Of a stretch of 64,000 bases of DNA, positions 1 through 10,563 are shown in pieces (positions within the stretch are counted from its first letter, which is position 1; the number at the start of each line of letters is the position of its first letter). The position numbers were made by a program, and so were the translations under genes. The stretch covers positions 1-64,000 of the forward strand of contig NZ_LYXZ01000022.1 in assembly GCF_001676615.1 (NCBI RefSeq), read 5' to 3'. The stretch is from Labrys sp. WJW (lineage in GTDB: Bacteria > Pseudomonadota > Alphaproteobacteria > Rhizobiales > Labraceae). The notes under the pieces were generated by a model. The model was not told where the DNA came from. It did not search any database and was given only the letters and a program-made list of their open reading frames with translations.

Positions 1-46
1 GTCCACTCCACTCGGAGTGGACTGGGGTAAGGGTGAGGGGCTGCAC
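1..46. repeat. Palindrome and partial REP-like repeat at the window edge
   Basis: Bases 1-9 and 14-22 form a perfect 9-bp inverted repeat around a 4-base loop. Directly after it, bases 24-46 match the end of the G-rich repeat unit found again near 57450 and 62605-62635 (motif gggtaagggtgaggggc). This looks like the right end of a dispersed palindromic intergenic repeat cut by the window boundary. Confidence 0.6.
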
Positions 47-146
47 GACCCGGCAGAAAGAGGCAGTAGCCGCTGCCGTGCAAGTCGACGCCTGGAATGA
101 CAATGTTTTCAATGCCCAAAGCCATTTTGTCCGAAAGTCGCATGCC

Positions 147-1763
147 ATGACCTTCCTTGCCCCCGCCGCCGTCGCCGAGATCGATGCCCTCTTCACACCC
201 TGGGCCAATGAAACCTCGCCCGGCTTCATGGTCGCGGTCACGCTTGGGGATGACGTCGTCTACCAGCGCTGCGCCGGCATGGCCGACCTCGCCCACGGTA
301 TCGCGCTGTCGCCGAGATCGGTGGTGCGCATCGCCTCCCAGAGCAAGCAGTTCACCGTGCTGCTGGCCCTGATGATGGAAGCGGAAGGTAAGCTCTCGCT
401 GGACGACGATGTGCGCGAGCATTGCCCCTGGCTGCCGGCCTATGACCAGCCGATCACGCTCAGGCAGCTGGCCGCCAACACCAGCGGCCTGCGCGATATC
501 CTCGACACCATGATCCTGGCCGGCATTCCGATCCTGGCTCCCTCCTCCCGCGCCGCCGCACGCGCCATCGTCGCCCGCCAGAAGAGCCTCAACTTCCCGC
601 CCGATACGGACCTGCTCTACTCCAACTCCAATTTCCTGCTGCTGTCGGAAATCCTCGAACAGGTCTCGGGCTTGTCGTTCAACGATCTCCTGCGCGAGCG
701 CATCACCGGCCCGCTCGGCATGCACGACACCAGGCTGATGGTGCGCGACGACGAGATCTATCCACGCCTCGCCACCCATCATCGCCGCGGCCCGGACGGC
801 GCCTGGCTCAAGGCCGCCTGGGGCATCGCCATCGGCGGTGAGGGCGGGCTGGTGTCGAGCCTCGAGGACATGCTGGCCTGGCAGGCCAATCTCGCCCGGC
901 CGAAGGTCGGCGACGCCGCGATGATCGCCCGCATGGAAGCACCCGGCGCCGTGATCAACGGCATCGCCTCCCCCTATGGCCTCGGCCTCGTCACCAGCCT
1001 TCACCGCGGGCTTCGCTGCATCGGGCATAGCGGCTGGATCGCCGGTTCGCGCTCGGAATCGATCCGCATTCCCGAGCGCGACCTCGGCATCGTCCTCCTC
1101 GCCAACCACGACGAGTTCTCGCCCTATGCCCTCACCCGGCGCATCGCCGACATCGTCCTCGGCCTAGAGGCCGGGCCGCCCCTGTCTCCCGCGGCGATCG
1201 CAACGCTCACCGAGTGCGCGGGCACCTATCGCGAAGACGGCACCAGCGCCCTTATCCGCATCGACAGCGGGGGCGGCACGCCGAGCCTGGTCACCAGCAT
1301 GGGGACGACCGAGGTCGAGGAGGTGGCGCAAGGCCGCTTCCGCCCCCGCACGGGGCTGGCACCCTATGATCTCCTGGTTCAGGCCGACGGCAGCATCGAG
1401 ACCGAGAAATTCGGCCGCCGCCGCCGGTTCAGGCCGGTCGAAGCGGCCATATCGGAGCAGGACCTCCTGCCGGTGGGGTGCTATCGTGACGGGTCGAGCG
1501 GGCTGGAGGCCCGTTTTTACCGGGGCGCCGACGGTCCGGGCATGCGTTTGCTTTCGCCTTTCGGAACACTCGAGCTCCGTTTAGAGCCCTGCGAACGCGA
1601 CATGTTCCTCGCCCATCCGGCCAGCCGCAGCACACATGATGCCTGGCGGGCGGCGCCCTGGGAACTGCCCTGGCTCTTCAGCGTGCGCTGCCTGCCGGGC
1701 GCCATCGTCCTCAACTCCGATCGCAGTTCAGACATCGTGCTTCACCGCCTGGGCGACATCTGA
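147..1763 (+). CDS. D-aminopeptidase-like serine hydrolase (beta-lactamase fold)
   Basis: A 538-residue protein of the serine beta-lactamase-like / S12 peptidase family. The catalytic set is visible: SQSK at residues 64-67 (SxxK), YSN at 158-160 (YxN) and a later GHSG (HxG). The long C-terminal half after the catalytic domain matches the three-domain layout of the Ochrobactrum D-aminopeptidase, which is about 520 residues and removes N-terminal D-residues from peptides. The frame is open back to base 33, but the ATG at 147 places the family start correctly. No signal peptide is seen, so it should act in the cytoplasm. It leads an operon-like run with a peptide importer and a deacetylase. A D-peptide or beta-lactam-like amide substrate is inferred; an esterase cannot be excluded. 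Confidence 0.72.
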   Translation: MTFLAPAAVAEIDALFTPWANETSPGFMVAVTLGDDVVYQRCAGMADLAHGIALSPRSVVRIASQSKQFTVLLALMMEAEGKLSLDDDVREHCPWLPAYDQPITLRQLAANTSGLRDILDTMILAGIPILAPSSRAAARAIVARQKSLNFPPDTDLLYSNSNFLLLSEILEQVSGLSFNDLLRERITGPLGMHDTRLMVRDDEIYPRLATHHRRGPDGAWLKAAWGIAIGGEGGLVSSLEDMLAWQANLARPKVGDAAMIARMEAPGAVINGIASPYGLGLVTSLHRGLRCIGHSGWIAGSRSESIRIPERDLGIVLLANHDEFSPYALTRRIADIVLGLEAGPPLSPAAIATLTECAGTYREDGTSALIRIDSGGGTPSLVTSMGTTEVEEVAQGRFRPRTGLAPYDLLVQADGSIETEKFGRRRRFRPVEAAISEQDLLPVGCYRDGSSGLEARFYRGADGPGMRLLSPFGTLELRLEPCERDMFLAHPASRSTHDAWRAAPWELPWLFSVRCLPGAIVLNSDRSSDIVLHRLGDI

Positions 1764-1847
1764 CCGGCCTCTGCGGAGGGCCCTGCGGCGAACCGACTTG
1801 ACCAAACGCGACATCGAAGGCATAGTGATACATAAATAAGTTATAGA

Positions 1848-1863
1848 TTACATAATAATGTAA
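1848..1863. promoter_or_regulatory. Inverted repeat in AT-rich leader of the peptide-binding protein gene
   Basis: TTACAT (1848-1853) and ATGTAA (1858-1863) are a perfect 6-4-6 inverted repeat in a short AT-rich stretch (about 1825-1865), immediately before the AAGGGG ribosome binding site of the next gene. It could be an operator, for example for the IclR protein encoded at the end of the cluster, or part of a promoter. The sequence alone does not decide which. Confidence 0.35.
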
Positions 1864-1878
1864 CTAAGGGGACGCAAT

Positions 1879-3420
1879 ATGGGACACTTGGCCCGACTGA
1901 CTGCCCTGCTTGCACTGACATTGCTTCCGGCCGTCGGACCGGCATGGGCTGATGCCACCAAGGGCGGCGTCATCGATGTCGCCACCGTCGGCGAACCGCC
2001 CACGCTCGACCCGATGGCCTCGACCGCCGACCTCGTCGGCATCGTCTCCCAACACATCTTCGAAACGCTGTTCACCTTCGACAAGGATTGGAGCGTCACC
2101 CCGCTGCTCGCCGCCGAAATGCCGAAGATCTCGGCCGACGGGCTGACCTACACCATCCCCTTGCGCACCGGCATCAAGTTCCATGACGGCTCGGTGATGA
2201 CCTCCGCCGATGTCGTCGCCTCGCTGCAGCGGTGGACGAAGATCGCCACGCGCGGCAAGCAGACGGCCGAGATGATTGCCGCCATCGACGCGACCGACGA
2301 TCATACCGTCAAGATCACGCTCAAGAAGCCCTATGCTCCGCTGCTGGCCCTGCTCGCCTTCAACAATGCCGCGGCGATCGTCATCCCGGCCAAGAACGCC
2401 GGGCAGGATCCCCTGACCAGCTTCATCGGCACCGGCCCCTACAAGCTCAAGGAGCGCAAGCCGGACCAGTTCATCCAGCTCGCCCGCTTCGACGACTATG
2501 CCTCGCGCCAGGGCGAGCCCGACGGCTATGGCGGCGCACGCAAGCAATATCTCGACGAAATCCGCTTCGTGCCGGTGCCCGATCCCAATACCCGCGTCGA
2601 GGGTGCCGCCGCCGGCCAGTTCGCCTATGTCGACTCCCTGCCCGTCGAAGCCTTCGACAAGATTTCCAAGGGCAAGACTGCCCCGGTCCTGCTGAAGCCC
2701 TTTGGCTGGCCGGTCCTGTTCATGAACAACAAGGAGGGCCTCGCCTCCGACATCCGCATCCGCAAGGCGATCCAGGCGGCGCTTTCCCCGCAGGACATGA
2801 TGCTGGCTGCCTTCGGCTCGGAGGAATTCTTCTCGGTGGACGGCGCCCTCTACCCCAAGGATTACAAGTGGCATACCGAGGAAGGAACGCAGCCCTACAA
2901 GCCGGAGGGGGACGTCGAGGCAGCCACTGCCTTGCTGAAGGAAGCTGGCTATGACGGCTCCAAGCCGCTGCGCATCCTGACCAGCCGCCAATATGAGTTC
3001 CACTACAAGCTGGCGCAGGTCGCCGCGGAATATCTCAAGGCGGCCGGCTTCAAGGTGCAGCTCGACGTGGTGGAATGGGCGACGCTGACCAAGAACCGCA
3101 CCGACCCGAAACTGTGGGACATCTACATCACCCACAGCCCCTTCCTGCCCGAGCCGTCGCTGACCGGCTTCATGTCGGACACCTCGCCCGGCTGGTGGGT
3201 CTCGGACAAGAAGCATGAGGCACTGGGCGCCTTCAATGCCGAGTCCGATCCTGCCAAGCGGCTGGCCCTCTGGCCGGCCGTCCAGAAGGCCTTCTACGAC
3301 GAGGCTCCGGCCTACAAGGTCGGCAATTTCAACGCCCTCGCCGCCCAGGCCCCCAATCTGAAGGGCGTCACGCCGGCCCCCTGGCCCTATTTCTGGAACG
3401 CCTATCTGGAAGGAAAGTGA
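1879..3420 (+). CDS. Peptide-type ABC transporter substrate-binding protein
   Basis: A 513-residue periplasmic solute-binding protein of family 5 (DppA/OppA type). The N-terminus (about 1-25) is a cleavable signal peptide ending in AWA. The following stretch has the family signature of a statement about default energy, ending LDP, then repeated references to binding of extended ligands such as TGPYKLKERKPDQF near residue 180. Size is normal for the family. It is the first gene of the transporter unit and is followed by two strong RNA stem-loops and the two permease genes. Ligand specificity cannot be read from sequence; the neighbouring D-aminopeptidase and deacetylase suggest D-amino-acid peptides or N-acyl amino acids. 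Confidence 0.88.
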   Translation: MGHLARLTALLALTLLPAVGPAWADATKGGVIDVATVGEPPTLDPMASTADLVGIVSQHIFETLFTFDKDWSVTPLLAAEMPKISADGLTYTIPLRTGIKFHDGSVMTSADVVASLQRWTKIATRGKQTAEMIAAIDATDDHTVKITLKKPYAPLLALLAFNNAAAIVIPAKNAGQDPLTSFIGTGPYKLKERKPDQFIQLARFDDYASRQGEPDGYGGARKQYLDEIRFVPVPDPNTRVEGAAAGQFAYVDSLPVEAFDKISKGKTAPVLLKPFGWPVLFMNNKEGLASDIRIRKAIQAALSPQDMMLAAFGSEEFFSVDGALYPKDYKWHTEEGTQPYKPEGDVEAATALLKEAGYDGSKPLRILTSRQYEFHYKLAQVAAEYLKAAGFKVQLDVVEWATLTKNRTDPKLWDIYITHSPFLPEPSLTGFMSDTSPGWWVSDKKHEALGAFNAESDPAKRLALWPAVQKAFYDEAPAYKVGNFNALAAQAPNLKGVTPAPWPYFWNAYLEGK

Positions 3421-3441
3421 TCCTGGAGCGCGGACTTCTCA

Positions 3442-3509
3442 GCGACATGCAAGCATGTCGCGATGTCCGCTCTTCGGAAACGTGACCTATCTTGAGAGGA
3501 AGAGCGGAC
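3442..3509 (+). other. Stem-loops between binding-protein and permease genes
   Basis: Bases 3442-3450 and 3453-3461 make a 9-bp perfect stem with a 2-base spacer (GCGACATGC / GCATGTCGC). Bases 3465-3474 pair with 3500-3509 over 10 bp. There is no run of T after them. In many ABC importer operons such structures lie behind the binding-protein gene and stabilise its message, so that this protein is made in excess; that role is inferred here. Confidence 0.55.
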
Positions 3510-3580
3510 AGGATGTCCGCGATCCCGCTCACGTCGCCTCGTCACGCTCTTCCGGCCTCGAACAACGCAAGGCTCCATCG

Positions 3581-4522
3581 ATGCTGCGCACGATTCTCCA
3601 CCGCCTCCTCGGCATGATCATCGTGATGGCCCTCGTCGTGACGATCGTGTTCATCATCGTCCGGGTCACGCCGGGCGATCCGGCCGCCATGATGCTCGGA
3701 CCCGACGCGTCCGAGGCAGACATCGCTGCCTTGCGCACCAAGCTCGGCCTGGACGGCCCGATCATCACCCAGTTCGCCTATTACGTCCTCGGCCTCGTGC
3801 AGGGTGATTTCGGCCAGTCGATCTTCCTCAACCAGCCGGTGACGCAGGCACTCGCCGCCCGCGCCGAGCCGACCTTCTTCCTCACGCTGTTCTCGCTGCT
3901 GATCGCCGCCGTCATCGCCCTGCCCGTCGGTATCCTCTCGGCCTATTGGCGCGGCTCGCTGTTCGACCAAGCCGCCACGACCCTCGCCATGTTCGCTGCC
4001 AGCGTGCCGAGCTTCTGGCTCGGCCTCGTGCTGATGCAGATCTTCGCGGTGAAGCTCGGCTGGTTCGACACCTCCGGCTATGGCGGTCCCGGCGCTTCCT
4101 TCGGCGAGCGCCTCAATCATCTTGTCCTGCCGGCGGTGGCATTAGGCGTGGTCTCGTCCGCCCTGATCACCCGCTTCACCAGGGCTTCCATGCTCGACGT
4201 GCTCTCGGACGACTATGTCCGCACCGCCCGCTCCAAGGGCATGAGCGAATGGCGCGTGGTGATCCGACATGCCTTCAAGAATGCGCTGATCCCGATCCTC
4301 ACCGTCATCGGCCTGACTGCGGCGCTGCTGATTTCCGGCGCTGTGGTGACCGAGACCGTGTTCGGCGTGCCGGGCATCGGCAATCTCGTGGTCTCCGCGG
4401 TGCTCCGGCGCGACTACCCCGTGATCCAGGGCGCGCTCCTGGTGATCGCCGGGCTCTACGTCCTCGTCAATTTCTGCATCGACATGCTCTATCTGCTCAT
4501 CGATCCGAGGGTGCGCTACTGA
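3581..4522 (+). CDS. Dipeptide-type ABC transporter permease 1 (DppB-like)
   Basis: A 313-residue integral membrane protein of the binding-protein-dependent transport permease family. It has an N-terminal membrane anchor (about 9-30) followed by the VTPGDPAAMMLG motif of DppB-type permeases. The EAA-type loop is recognisable near YVRTARSKGMSEWRVV, where the ATPase docks. The frame stays open further upstream, but the ATG at 3581 (MLRTILHRLLG) gives the normal family N-terminus. Its stop overlaps the start of the next gene by one base, so the two permeases should be translationally coupled. Confidence 0.9.
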   Translation: MLRTILHRLLGMIIVMALVVTIVFIIVRVTPGDPAAMMLGPDASEADIAALRTKLGLDGPIITQFAYYVLGLVQGDFGQSIFLNQPVTQALAARAEPTFFLTLFSLLIAAVIALPVGILSAYWRGSLFDQAATTLAMFAASVPSFWLGLVLMQIFAVKLGWFDTSGYGGPGASFGERLNHLVLPAVALGVVSSALITRFTRASMLDVLSDDYVRTARSKGMSEWRVVIRHAFKNALIPILTVIGLTAALLISGAVVTETVFGVPGIGNLVVSAVLRRDYPVIQGALLVIAGLYVLVNFCIDMLYLLIDPRVRY

Positions 4523-5385
4523 TGGCTGCCATCTCCTCCTCCCACCTGGCAGCGCCTGGCCTGCTGTCGCGCCTGATCCGGCGGCCGACCTCGTTCATCG
4601 GGCTTGCCATTCTCGCCATCATCGCCCTGGCCGCGATCCTCGCGCCGCTGATCGCACCCTATTCGCCGACCAAGCTCTCCGTCGCCAACCGCCTGAAGGG
4701 GCCGAGCCTCGCCCATCTGTTCGGCACCGACGACCTGGGGCGCGACATCTTCACCCGCATGCTCTATGCGGCGGAGACCTCCCTGTCCGTCGGCCTCGCC
4801 GTGGTGGTGCTGGCCTCGCTGATCGGCATCGCGCTCGGCCTCACCGCGGGCTTCTTCCGCGAGGCCGATACGCCGCTGTCGCGCGTGATCGACGCGATGA
4901 TGGCCTTTCCCGACATCCTCCTGGCAATCGCGCTGGTCGCCGCTCTCGGCGCCTCGGCCATCAACGTCATCATCGCACTCGGCATCGTCTATGCCCCGCG
5001 CCTGGCCCGCGTGGTGCGCGCCTCCACTTTGGTCATCCGGGAACTACCTTATGTCGAGGCGGCCCGTGCGCTGGGCGTGCCGACCTGGAAGATCCTGCTG
5101 CGCCATGTCCTGCGCAACGTCACCTCGCCCCTGTTGGTGCAGGGCACCTTCATCTTCGCCAATGCCATCCTCGCCGAAGCGGGCCTGTCCTTCCTCGGCG
5201 TCGGCATTTCGCCCGACACGCCGACCTGGGGCACCATGATCAGCGTCGGGCGCCAGTTCATGGACAAGGCGGGCTGGCTCATGTGGTTCCCAGGGGCCGC
5301 CATCGTCATCACCGTGCTGTCGCTGCAACTGGTCGGCGACGGCCTGCGCGATCTCCTCGATCCGCGCCTGGCAAAGGATATCTGA
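4522..5385 (+). CDS. Dipeptide-type ABC transporter permease 2 (DppC-like)
   Basis: A 287-residue membrane protein, partner of the preceding permease. The N-terminal part has the OppC/DppC membrane helix (about 20-42) followed by the HLFGTDDLGRDIFTR motif typical of these permeases, and the EAA loop appears as YVEAARALGVPTWKILLRHV. The start codon shares its A with the stop codon of the gene before it. Together with the binding protein and two ATPases this completes a five-part importer, interrupted only by the amidohydrolase gene. Confidence 0.9.
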   Translation: MAAISSSHLAAPGLLSRLIRRPTSFIGLAILAIIALAAILAPLIAPYSPTKLSVANRLKGPSLAHLFGTDDLGRDIFTRMLYAAETSLSVGLAVVVLASLIGIALGLTAGFFREADTPLSRVIDAMMAFPDILLAIALVAALGASAINVIIALGIVYAPRLARVVRASTLVIRELPYVEAARALGVPTWKILLRHVLRNVTSPLLVQGTFIFANAILAEAGLSFLGVGISPDTPTWGTMISVGRQFMDKAGWLMWFPGAAIVITVLSLQLVGDGLRDLLDPRLAKDI

Positions 5386-5388
5386 GCC

Positions 5389-6611
5389 ATGATCGGCAAC
5401 CGCTTCCCCCAGGCCGACCGGCCGCTGCTCATCAAGGGAGCCAGGACGATCGGCTTCACCGCCGCCCCGGCCGGCACGCCCCTCGACATCCTGGTCGACC
5501 GCGAAGGCCGCATCGTCGAGGTCGCTGCCTCGATCGCGGCCGGCGATGATATCAGCGTCCTCGATGCCGGCGGGCGCTTCCTCTCGCCGGGCTGGACCGA
5601 CCTTCATGTCCATGTCTGGTATGGCGGCACCGACATCTCGCTCCGGCCCGAGCAATGCGGCGCCGCGCGGGGCGTCACCACCATGGTCGATGCCGGCTCG
5701 GCCGGGGAGGCCAATTTCCACGGCCTGCGCGAATTCATCATCGAGCCGGCACGGGAGAACGTCTACGCCTTCCTCAATCTCGGCTCGATCGGCCTGGTCG
5801 CCTGCAACCGTGTCAGCGAGCTGATGGACATCCGCTCCATCGATTTCGAGCGGATCATCGCCACGGTGGAGAAGAATCGCGACGTCATCGTCGGCCTGAA
5901 GGTGCGCGCCAGCCATGTCATCACTGGCGGCTGGGACCTCACGCCGGTCAAGCTCGCCAAGAAGCTCGGCCGCATCCTCAAGCTGCCGCTGATGGTGCAT
6001 GTCGGCGAGCCGCCGCCGCTCTATGACGACGTCCTCGGCCTGCTGACCGAAGGCGACATCGTCACCCATTGCTTCAACGGCAAGGCCGGCAGCTCGATCC
6101 TGGAGGACGAGGACCTCTACCGCCTCGCCGAGGACGCGGCGGCGCGCGGCATCGTGCTCGATGTCGGCCATGGCGGTGCTTCTTTTTCCTTCGATGTCGC
6201 CACGGCGGCCCTGGCGCGAGGCCTGCCGCCCGCCACCATCTCCACCGACCTGCACAACCGCTCGCTCGACGGGTCGGTGTGGGACATGGCGACGACCATG
6301 TCGAAGCTGCTCTCGCTCGGCATGAAGCTGGAAGAGGTGGTCGCCGCGGTGACCACGACCCCACGCCGGGCCATCGGCCTTGAGGCGGACGGGCTGCTGG
6401 ACAAGGGCCGGCCCTCCGAGTTCACTTTGTTCGAGGTCGCCGACGCCGATCTCACGGTGAAGGACTCGCAGGGAGCGGTCAGCCGGCTCACCCGGGTGTT
6501 CGAACCGCGCCAGGCCATCCTGGGCGCCGAGGTGATTGCCGCCGAGCGCTATGTTCCGGCACAGGCGCCAACGACCGGCAAACACGCCTGCCCTCATTGC
6601 GGGTGGCAGTC

Positions 6612-6615
<4 letters not shown>
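5389..6615 (+). CDS. Amidohydrolase/deacetylase-family metallo-enzyme
   Basis: A 408-residue TIM-barrel amidohydrolase. Metal ligands are visible: HVH at 73-75, a candidate carboxylated Lys171 in GLKVRAS, His204, His227 and Asp287 in STDLHN. This pattern fits the Atu3266-type amidohydrolase/deacetylase group, which removes acyl groups from N-acyl D-amino acids or related esters. It starts three bases after the permease and overlaps the next ATPase gene by ATGA, so it is firmly embedded in the transporter operon. An unusual point is the C-terminal tail (399-408), which reads [10 protein letters not shown] and contains a CxxC pair. Exact substrate is not known. Confidence 0.78.
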
Positions 6616-7627
<1,012 letters not shown>

Positions 7628-7631
<4 letters not shown>

Positions 7632-8620
7632 CGACAGCCCCCTCCCCCCAGGCTGCGGCCGACACGCCGCTCCTCAGCGTGCAGAACCTCACCAAGCATT
7701 TCCCGGCCCGAAACGGGCGCATCGTGCATGCCGTCGAGGATGTCAGCTTCGACGTCCGTCGCGGCGCCACGGTGGGCCTGGTCGGTGAATCCGGCTCCGG
7801 CAAGACCACCGCCGGCCGCTCGGTGCTGCGCCTGGTCGAGCCGACCTCCGGCAAGGCCATCTTCGACGGAGTGGACCTGTTCGGCCTCAGCAACCGGGAG
7901 ATGCTGGCCTATCGCCGCCGGCTGCAGATCGTCTTCCAGGATCCCTTCTCCAGCCTCAATCCGCGCATGCGCATCTCGGCCATCATCGGCGAGGCGCTCG
8001 ACACCTGCGGCTATCCGCGCGGCAAGGCCCGCGCCGAGCGTGTGGCCGAACTGCTGACCCTCGTCGGCCTGTCGCCCGACTATGCCACGCGCTTTCCGCA
8101 TGAATTCTCCGGCGGCCAGCGCCAGCGCATCGGCATCGCCAGGGCCATCGCGGTCGAACCCGAATTCATCGTCGCCGACGAGCCCGTCTCGGCCCTCGAC
8201 GTCTCGGTGCAGGCCCAGGTCCTCAATCTGCTCGGCGATCTCAAGAAGAAGCTGAGCCTGACCATGCTGTTCATCGCCCACGACCTCTCCGTCGTCGAAT
8301 ATCTGTGCGACGAGGTGGTGGTGATGTATCTCGGCCGCGTGATGGAGCGGGGCCCGAGCCGGCAAGTCTATGCCGCTCCGCGCCACCCCTATACCAAGGC
8401 CCTGCTCGCGACTGCGCCGGTGCCCGACCCCACCCGCCGGCGCACCCGCGTGCCGCTGCAGGGCGATATTCCCAGCCCCATCGCACCGCCATCGGGCTGC
8501 GTATTCCGTACCCGCTGCCCCTCCGCCGCGCCGGCCTGCTCAACCACCATCCCGCCGGTCGAGCCTATCGGCGGCGGACACCACGTCGCCTGCATCCGCC
8601 AAGCCGAGCTCTTCGCATGA
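7628..8620 (+). CDS. Dipeptide-type ABC transporter ATPase 2 (DppF-like)
   Basis: A 330-residue ABC ATPase, the second nucleotide-binding subunit of the importer. Walker A is GESGSGKTT, the signature is FSGGQRQR, and Walker B ends [12 protein letters not shown]. The C-terminal oligo_HPY-type extension has another cysteine group ([14 protein letters not shown]). Start and stop overlap with the preceding ATPase gene by ATGA supports coupled translation of the two halves. Confidence 0.9.
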
Positions 8621-8654
8621 CGGCCGCGCTATTCGCATTATTGGAGTGTTTTCA

Positions 8655-9146
8655 ATGACCATTTCCGGGACGGTTCCACGCCCGCACGCCTCGCCCTATG
8701 AGCGGCTGGCAGCCCTCGGAATCAAGCTTCCCGCCGCGCCCGCGCCCATCGCCAATTTCGTCACCCATGTGCAGGAGGGCAAGTTGCTTTTCCTGTCCGG
8801 CCAGGGTCCGAACCATGCCGACGGCCGCTCGCACACCGGCAAGGTCGGTGCCGAAGTCTCGGTCGAGGAAGCCTATCAGCATGCCCGCCTGACCGGCATC
8901 AACCTGATCGCCGTGATGCAGGACGCGCTCGGCGATCTCTCCAGGGTGCGGCGGGTGGTCAAGCTCTTCGGCATGGTCAATGCCGTGCCCGATTTCGCCC
9001 AGCATCCGGCCGTGATCAACGGCTGCTCGGACCTGTTCATCGAGGTCTTCGGCGACGGCGGCGTCCATGCCCGCTCGGCGGTCGGCCAGGGTTCTCTGCC
9101 CGGCCAGATCACCGTCGAGATCGAAGCCATCGTAGCGATCGACTGA
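8655..9146 (+). CDS. RidA-family protein (YjgF/YER057c/UK114)
   Basis: A 163-residue RidA-like protein, of the longer subgroup that carries the GQGP and HARLTGINLIAVM blocks. RidA proteins hydrolyse reactive enamine/imine intermediates released by PLP enzymes. A PLP enzyme gene follows immediately, so a partnership is likely, though the substrate is unknown. The canonical catalytic Arg of archetypal RidA (in the block before the C-terminus) is not obvious here, where SAVGQGSLPG stands; this subgroup may therefore not be an active deaminase. Confidence 0.8.
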   Translation: MTISGTVPRPHASPYERLAALGIKLPAAPAPIANFVTHVQEGKLLFLSGQGPNHADGRSHTGKVGAEVSVEEAYQHARLTGINLIAVMQDALGDLSRVRRVVKLFGMVNAVPDFAQHPAVINGCSDLFIEVFGDGGVHARSAVGQGSLPGQITVEIEAIVAID

Positions 9147-9171
9147 AAGGAATTTCGAGCAACCAATATGC

Positions 9172-9233
9172 CTGTCATCCCCGGCCGAGCTACTCGCGAG
9201 CGCAGCGAGAGCAGGTGGCGCCGGGGATGACAG
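9172..9233. repeat. Palindromic intergenic repeat (CTGTCATCCCCGG family)
   Basis: A 13-bp perfect inverted repeat (9172-9184 with 9221-9233) encloses a short variable centre. The same arms recur around 23395-23506. It lies between the RidA and the PLP-enzyme genes. This is a dispersed intergenic repeat of the type common in Hyphomicrobiales genomes. Confidence 0.65.
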
Positions 9234-9299
9234 CCCAAACGAACCATCCCGATCCAAGCTTTCTCAAGCCCTTCCCCTCGCCTTTCGGAGCGCAATTCC

Positions 9300-10499
9300 A
9301 TGCCCGCCAACGATATCCGCAGCCGCCTCGGCCTGAGGCCCGTCATCAACGTATCCGGGACCATGACCTCGCTCGGTGCCTCCATCGTGGTGCCGCCTGC
9401 CGTTGAAGCGGTCTCGGCGATCCTGAGCGAGTTCGTCGAACTCGGCGACCTCCATCGCAAGGCGAGCGCGGTGATCGCCAACCTCACCGGCGCGGAGGCG
9501 GGCTTCATCACGGCCTCCTGCTCGGCCGCGATCAGCCTCGCCGTTGCCGCCGCCATGACCGGCAACGATCTTGCCGCCATCGAACGCCTGCCCGATACCA
9601 CAGGCCTGAAGAACGAGGTGATCATCCAGTCCGGCCACATGGTCAGCTACGGCGCGCCCGTCGAGCAGGCGATCCGCCTCACCGGCGCCAAGGTCGTGCC
9701 GATCGGCCAGGCCACCAGCGCCTCGGCCTACCATCTGGCCGGCGCCATCACCGATCGCACGGCCGCTGCCGTCTATGTGGTCTCCCACCACGTCGTCGAT
9801 TATGCGCAGATCCCGCTCAAGGTCTTCGCCAAGGTCGCCCATGAGCGTGGCATTCCCGTCATCGTCGACGCCGCCTCCGAATATGATCTCCAGGGCTTCC
9901 TGGCCGATGGCGCCGACCTCGTCCTCTATTCCGGCCACAAATTCCTGGGCGGCCCAACCTCCGGCATCGTGGCCGGCCCCAAGGAACTGGTGCGCAATGT
10001 CTATCTGCAGAACCGGGGCATCGGCCGCGGCATGAAGGTGGGCAAGGAAGGCATCGTCGGCACACTGGCCGCCCTGCAGGCCTGGAAGACGCGCGATCAT
10101 GACGGCATCCGTGCCCGTGAGCGCAAGGCCCTCGATTGCTGGGTGGCGGCTCTCGACGGCAAGCAGGGCGTGAAGGCGGTGGTCGTCCCCGACCCGACCA
10201 GCAATCCGCTCGACCGGCTCCAGGTCTTCATCGACCCGCAGGAGGCCCGCATCACCGCCTGGGACCTTGCCGACCGTCTCGCCGCCGGCGACCGCCCGGT
10301 GATCGTGCGCGATCACGAGGTCGAGCACGGCTATTTCTTCCTCGATCCCTGCAACCTGCACCCGGATGAGGAAGATATCGTGGCGGCCCGCCTCGCCGAG
10401 GAACTCGAGCAGGCCCGCAAGTCCAACCTGCCGATCGCCACCCCCTTCGAGGATCGCCTGCTGGCGAAGGAGGCCGCCATTCTGCAATGGCCGGACTGA
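9300..10499 (+). CDS. SelA/DgaE-like PLP-dependent enzyme
   Basis: A 399-residue fold-type I PLP enzyme of the selenocysteine synthase (SelA)-related group. Lys214 in [13 protein letters not shown] is the expected Schiff-base lysine, and Asp190 in VIVDAA the expected pyridine-nitrogen contact. No tRNA-binding context or selD is nearby, so a real SelA role is unlikely. Members of this branch include D-glucosaminate-6-phosphate ammonia-lyase (DgaE), so an eliminating or deaminating lyase acting on a D-configured amino compound is a reasonable guess. The RidA-like gene before it supports release of an enamine product. Confidence 0.75.
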   Translation: MPANDIRSRLGLRPVINVSGTMTSLGASIVVPPAVEAVSAILSEFVELGDLHRKASAVIANLTGAEAGFITASCSAAISLAVAAAMTGNDLAAIERLPDTTGLKNEVIIQSGHMVSYGAPVEQAIRLTGAKVVPIGQATSASAYHLAGAITDRTAAAVYVVSHHVVDYAQIPLKVFAKVAHERGIPVIVDAASEYDLQGFLADGADLVLYSGHKFLGGPTSGIVAGPKELVRNVYLQNRGIGRGMKVGKEGIVGTLAALQAWKTRDHDGIRARERKALDCWVAALDGKQGVKAVVVPDPTSNPLDRLQVFIDPQEARITAWDLADRLAAGDRPVIVRDHEVEHGYFFLDPCNLHPDEEDIVAARLAEELEQARKSNLPIATPFEDRLLAKEAAILQWPD

Positions 10500-10563
10500 G
10501 CCCTGCTTGTTCATTGCCGCGACCGCGGCATAGAATGATGCATGATGGAAAGCTTCGAATCCC

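Noticed and set aside
1864..3216. 450-residue open frame on the minus strand
   Set aside because: It lies fully opposite the clear peptide-binding protein gene and has the low-complexity, His/Asp/Gly-rich composition of a GC-rich antisense shadow.
9300..10499. True selenocysteine synthase (selA)
   Set aside because: Although related to SelA, the gene is placed in a peptide-use operon and no selB, selD or tRNA-Sec was seen nearby.
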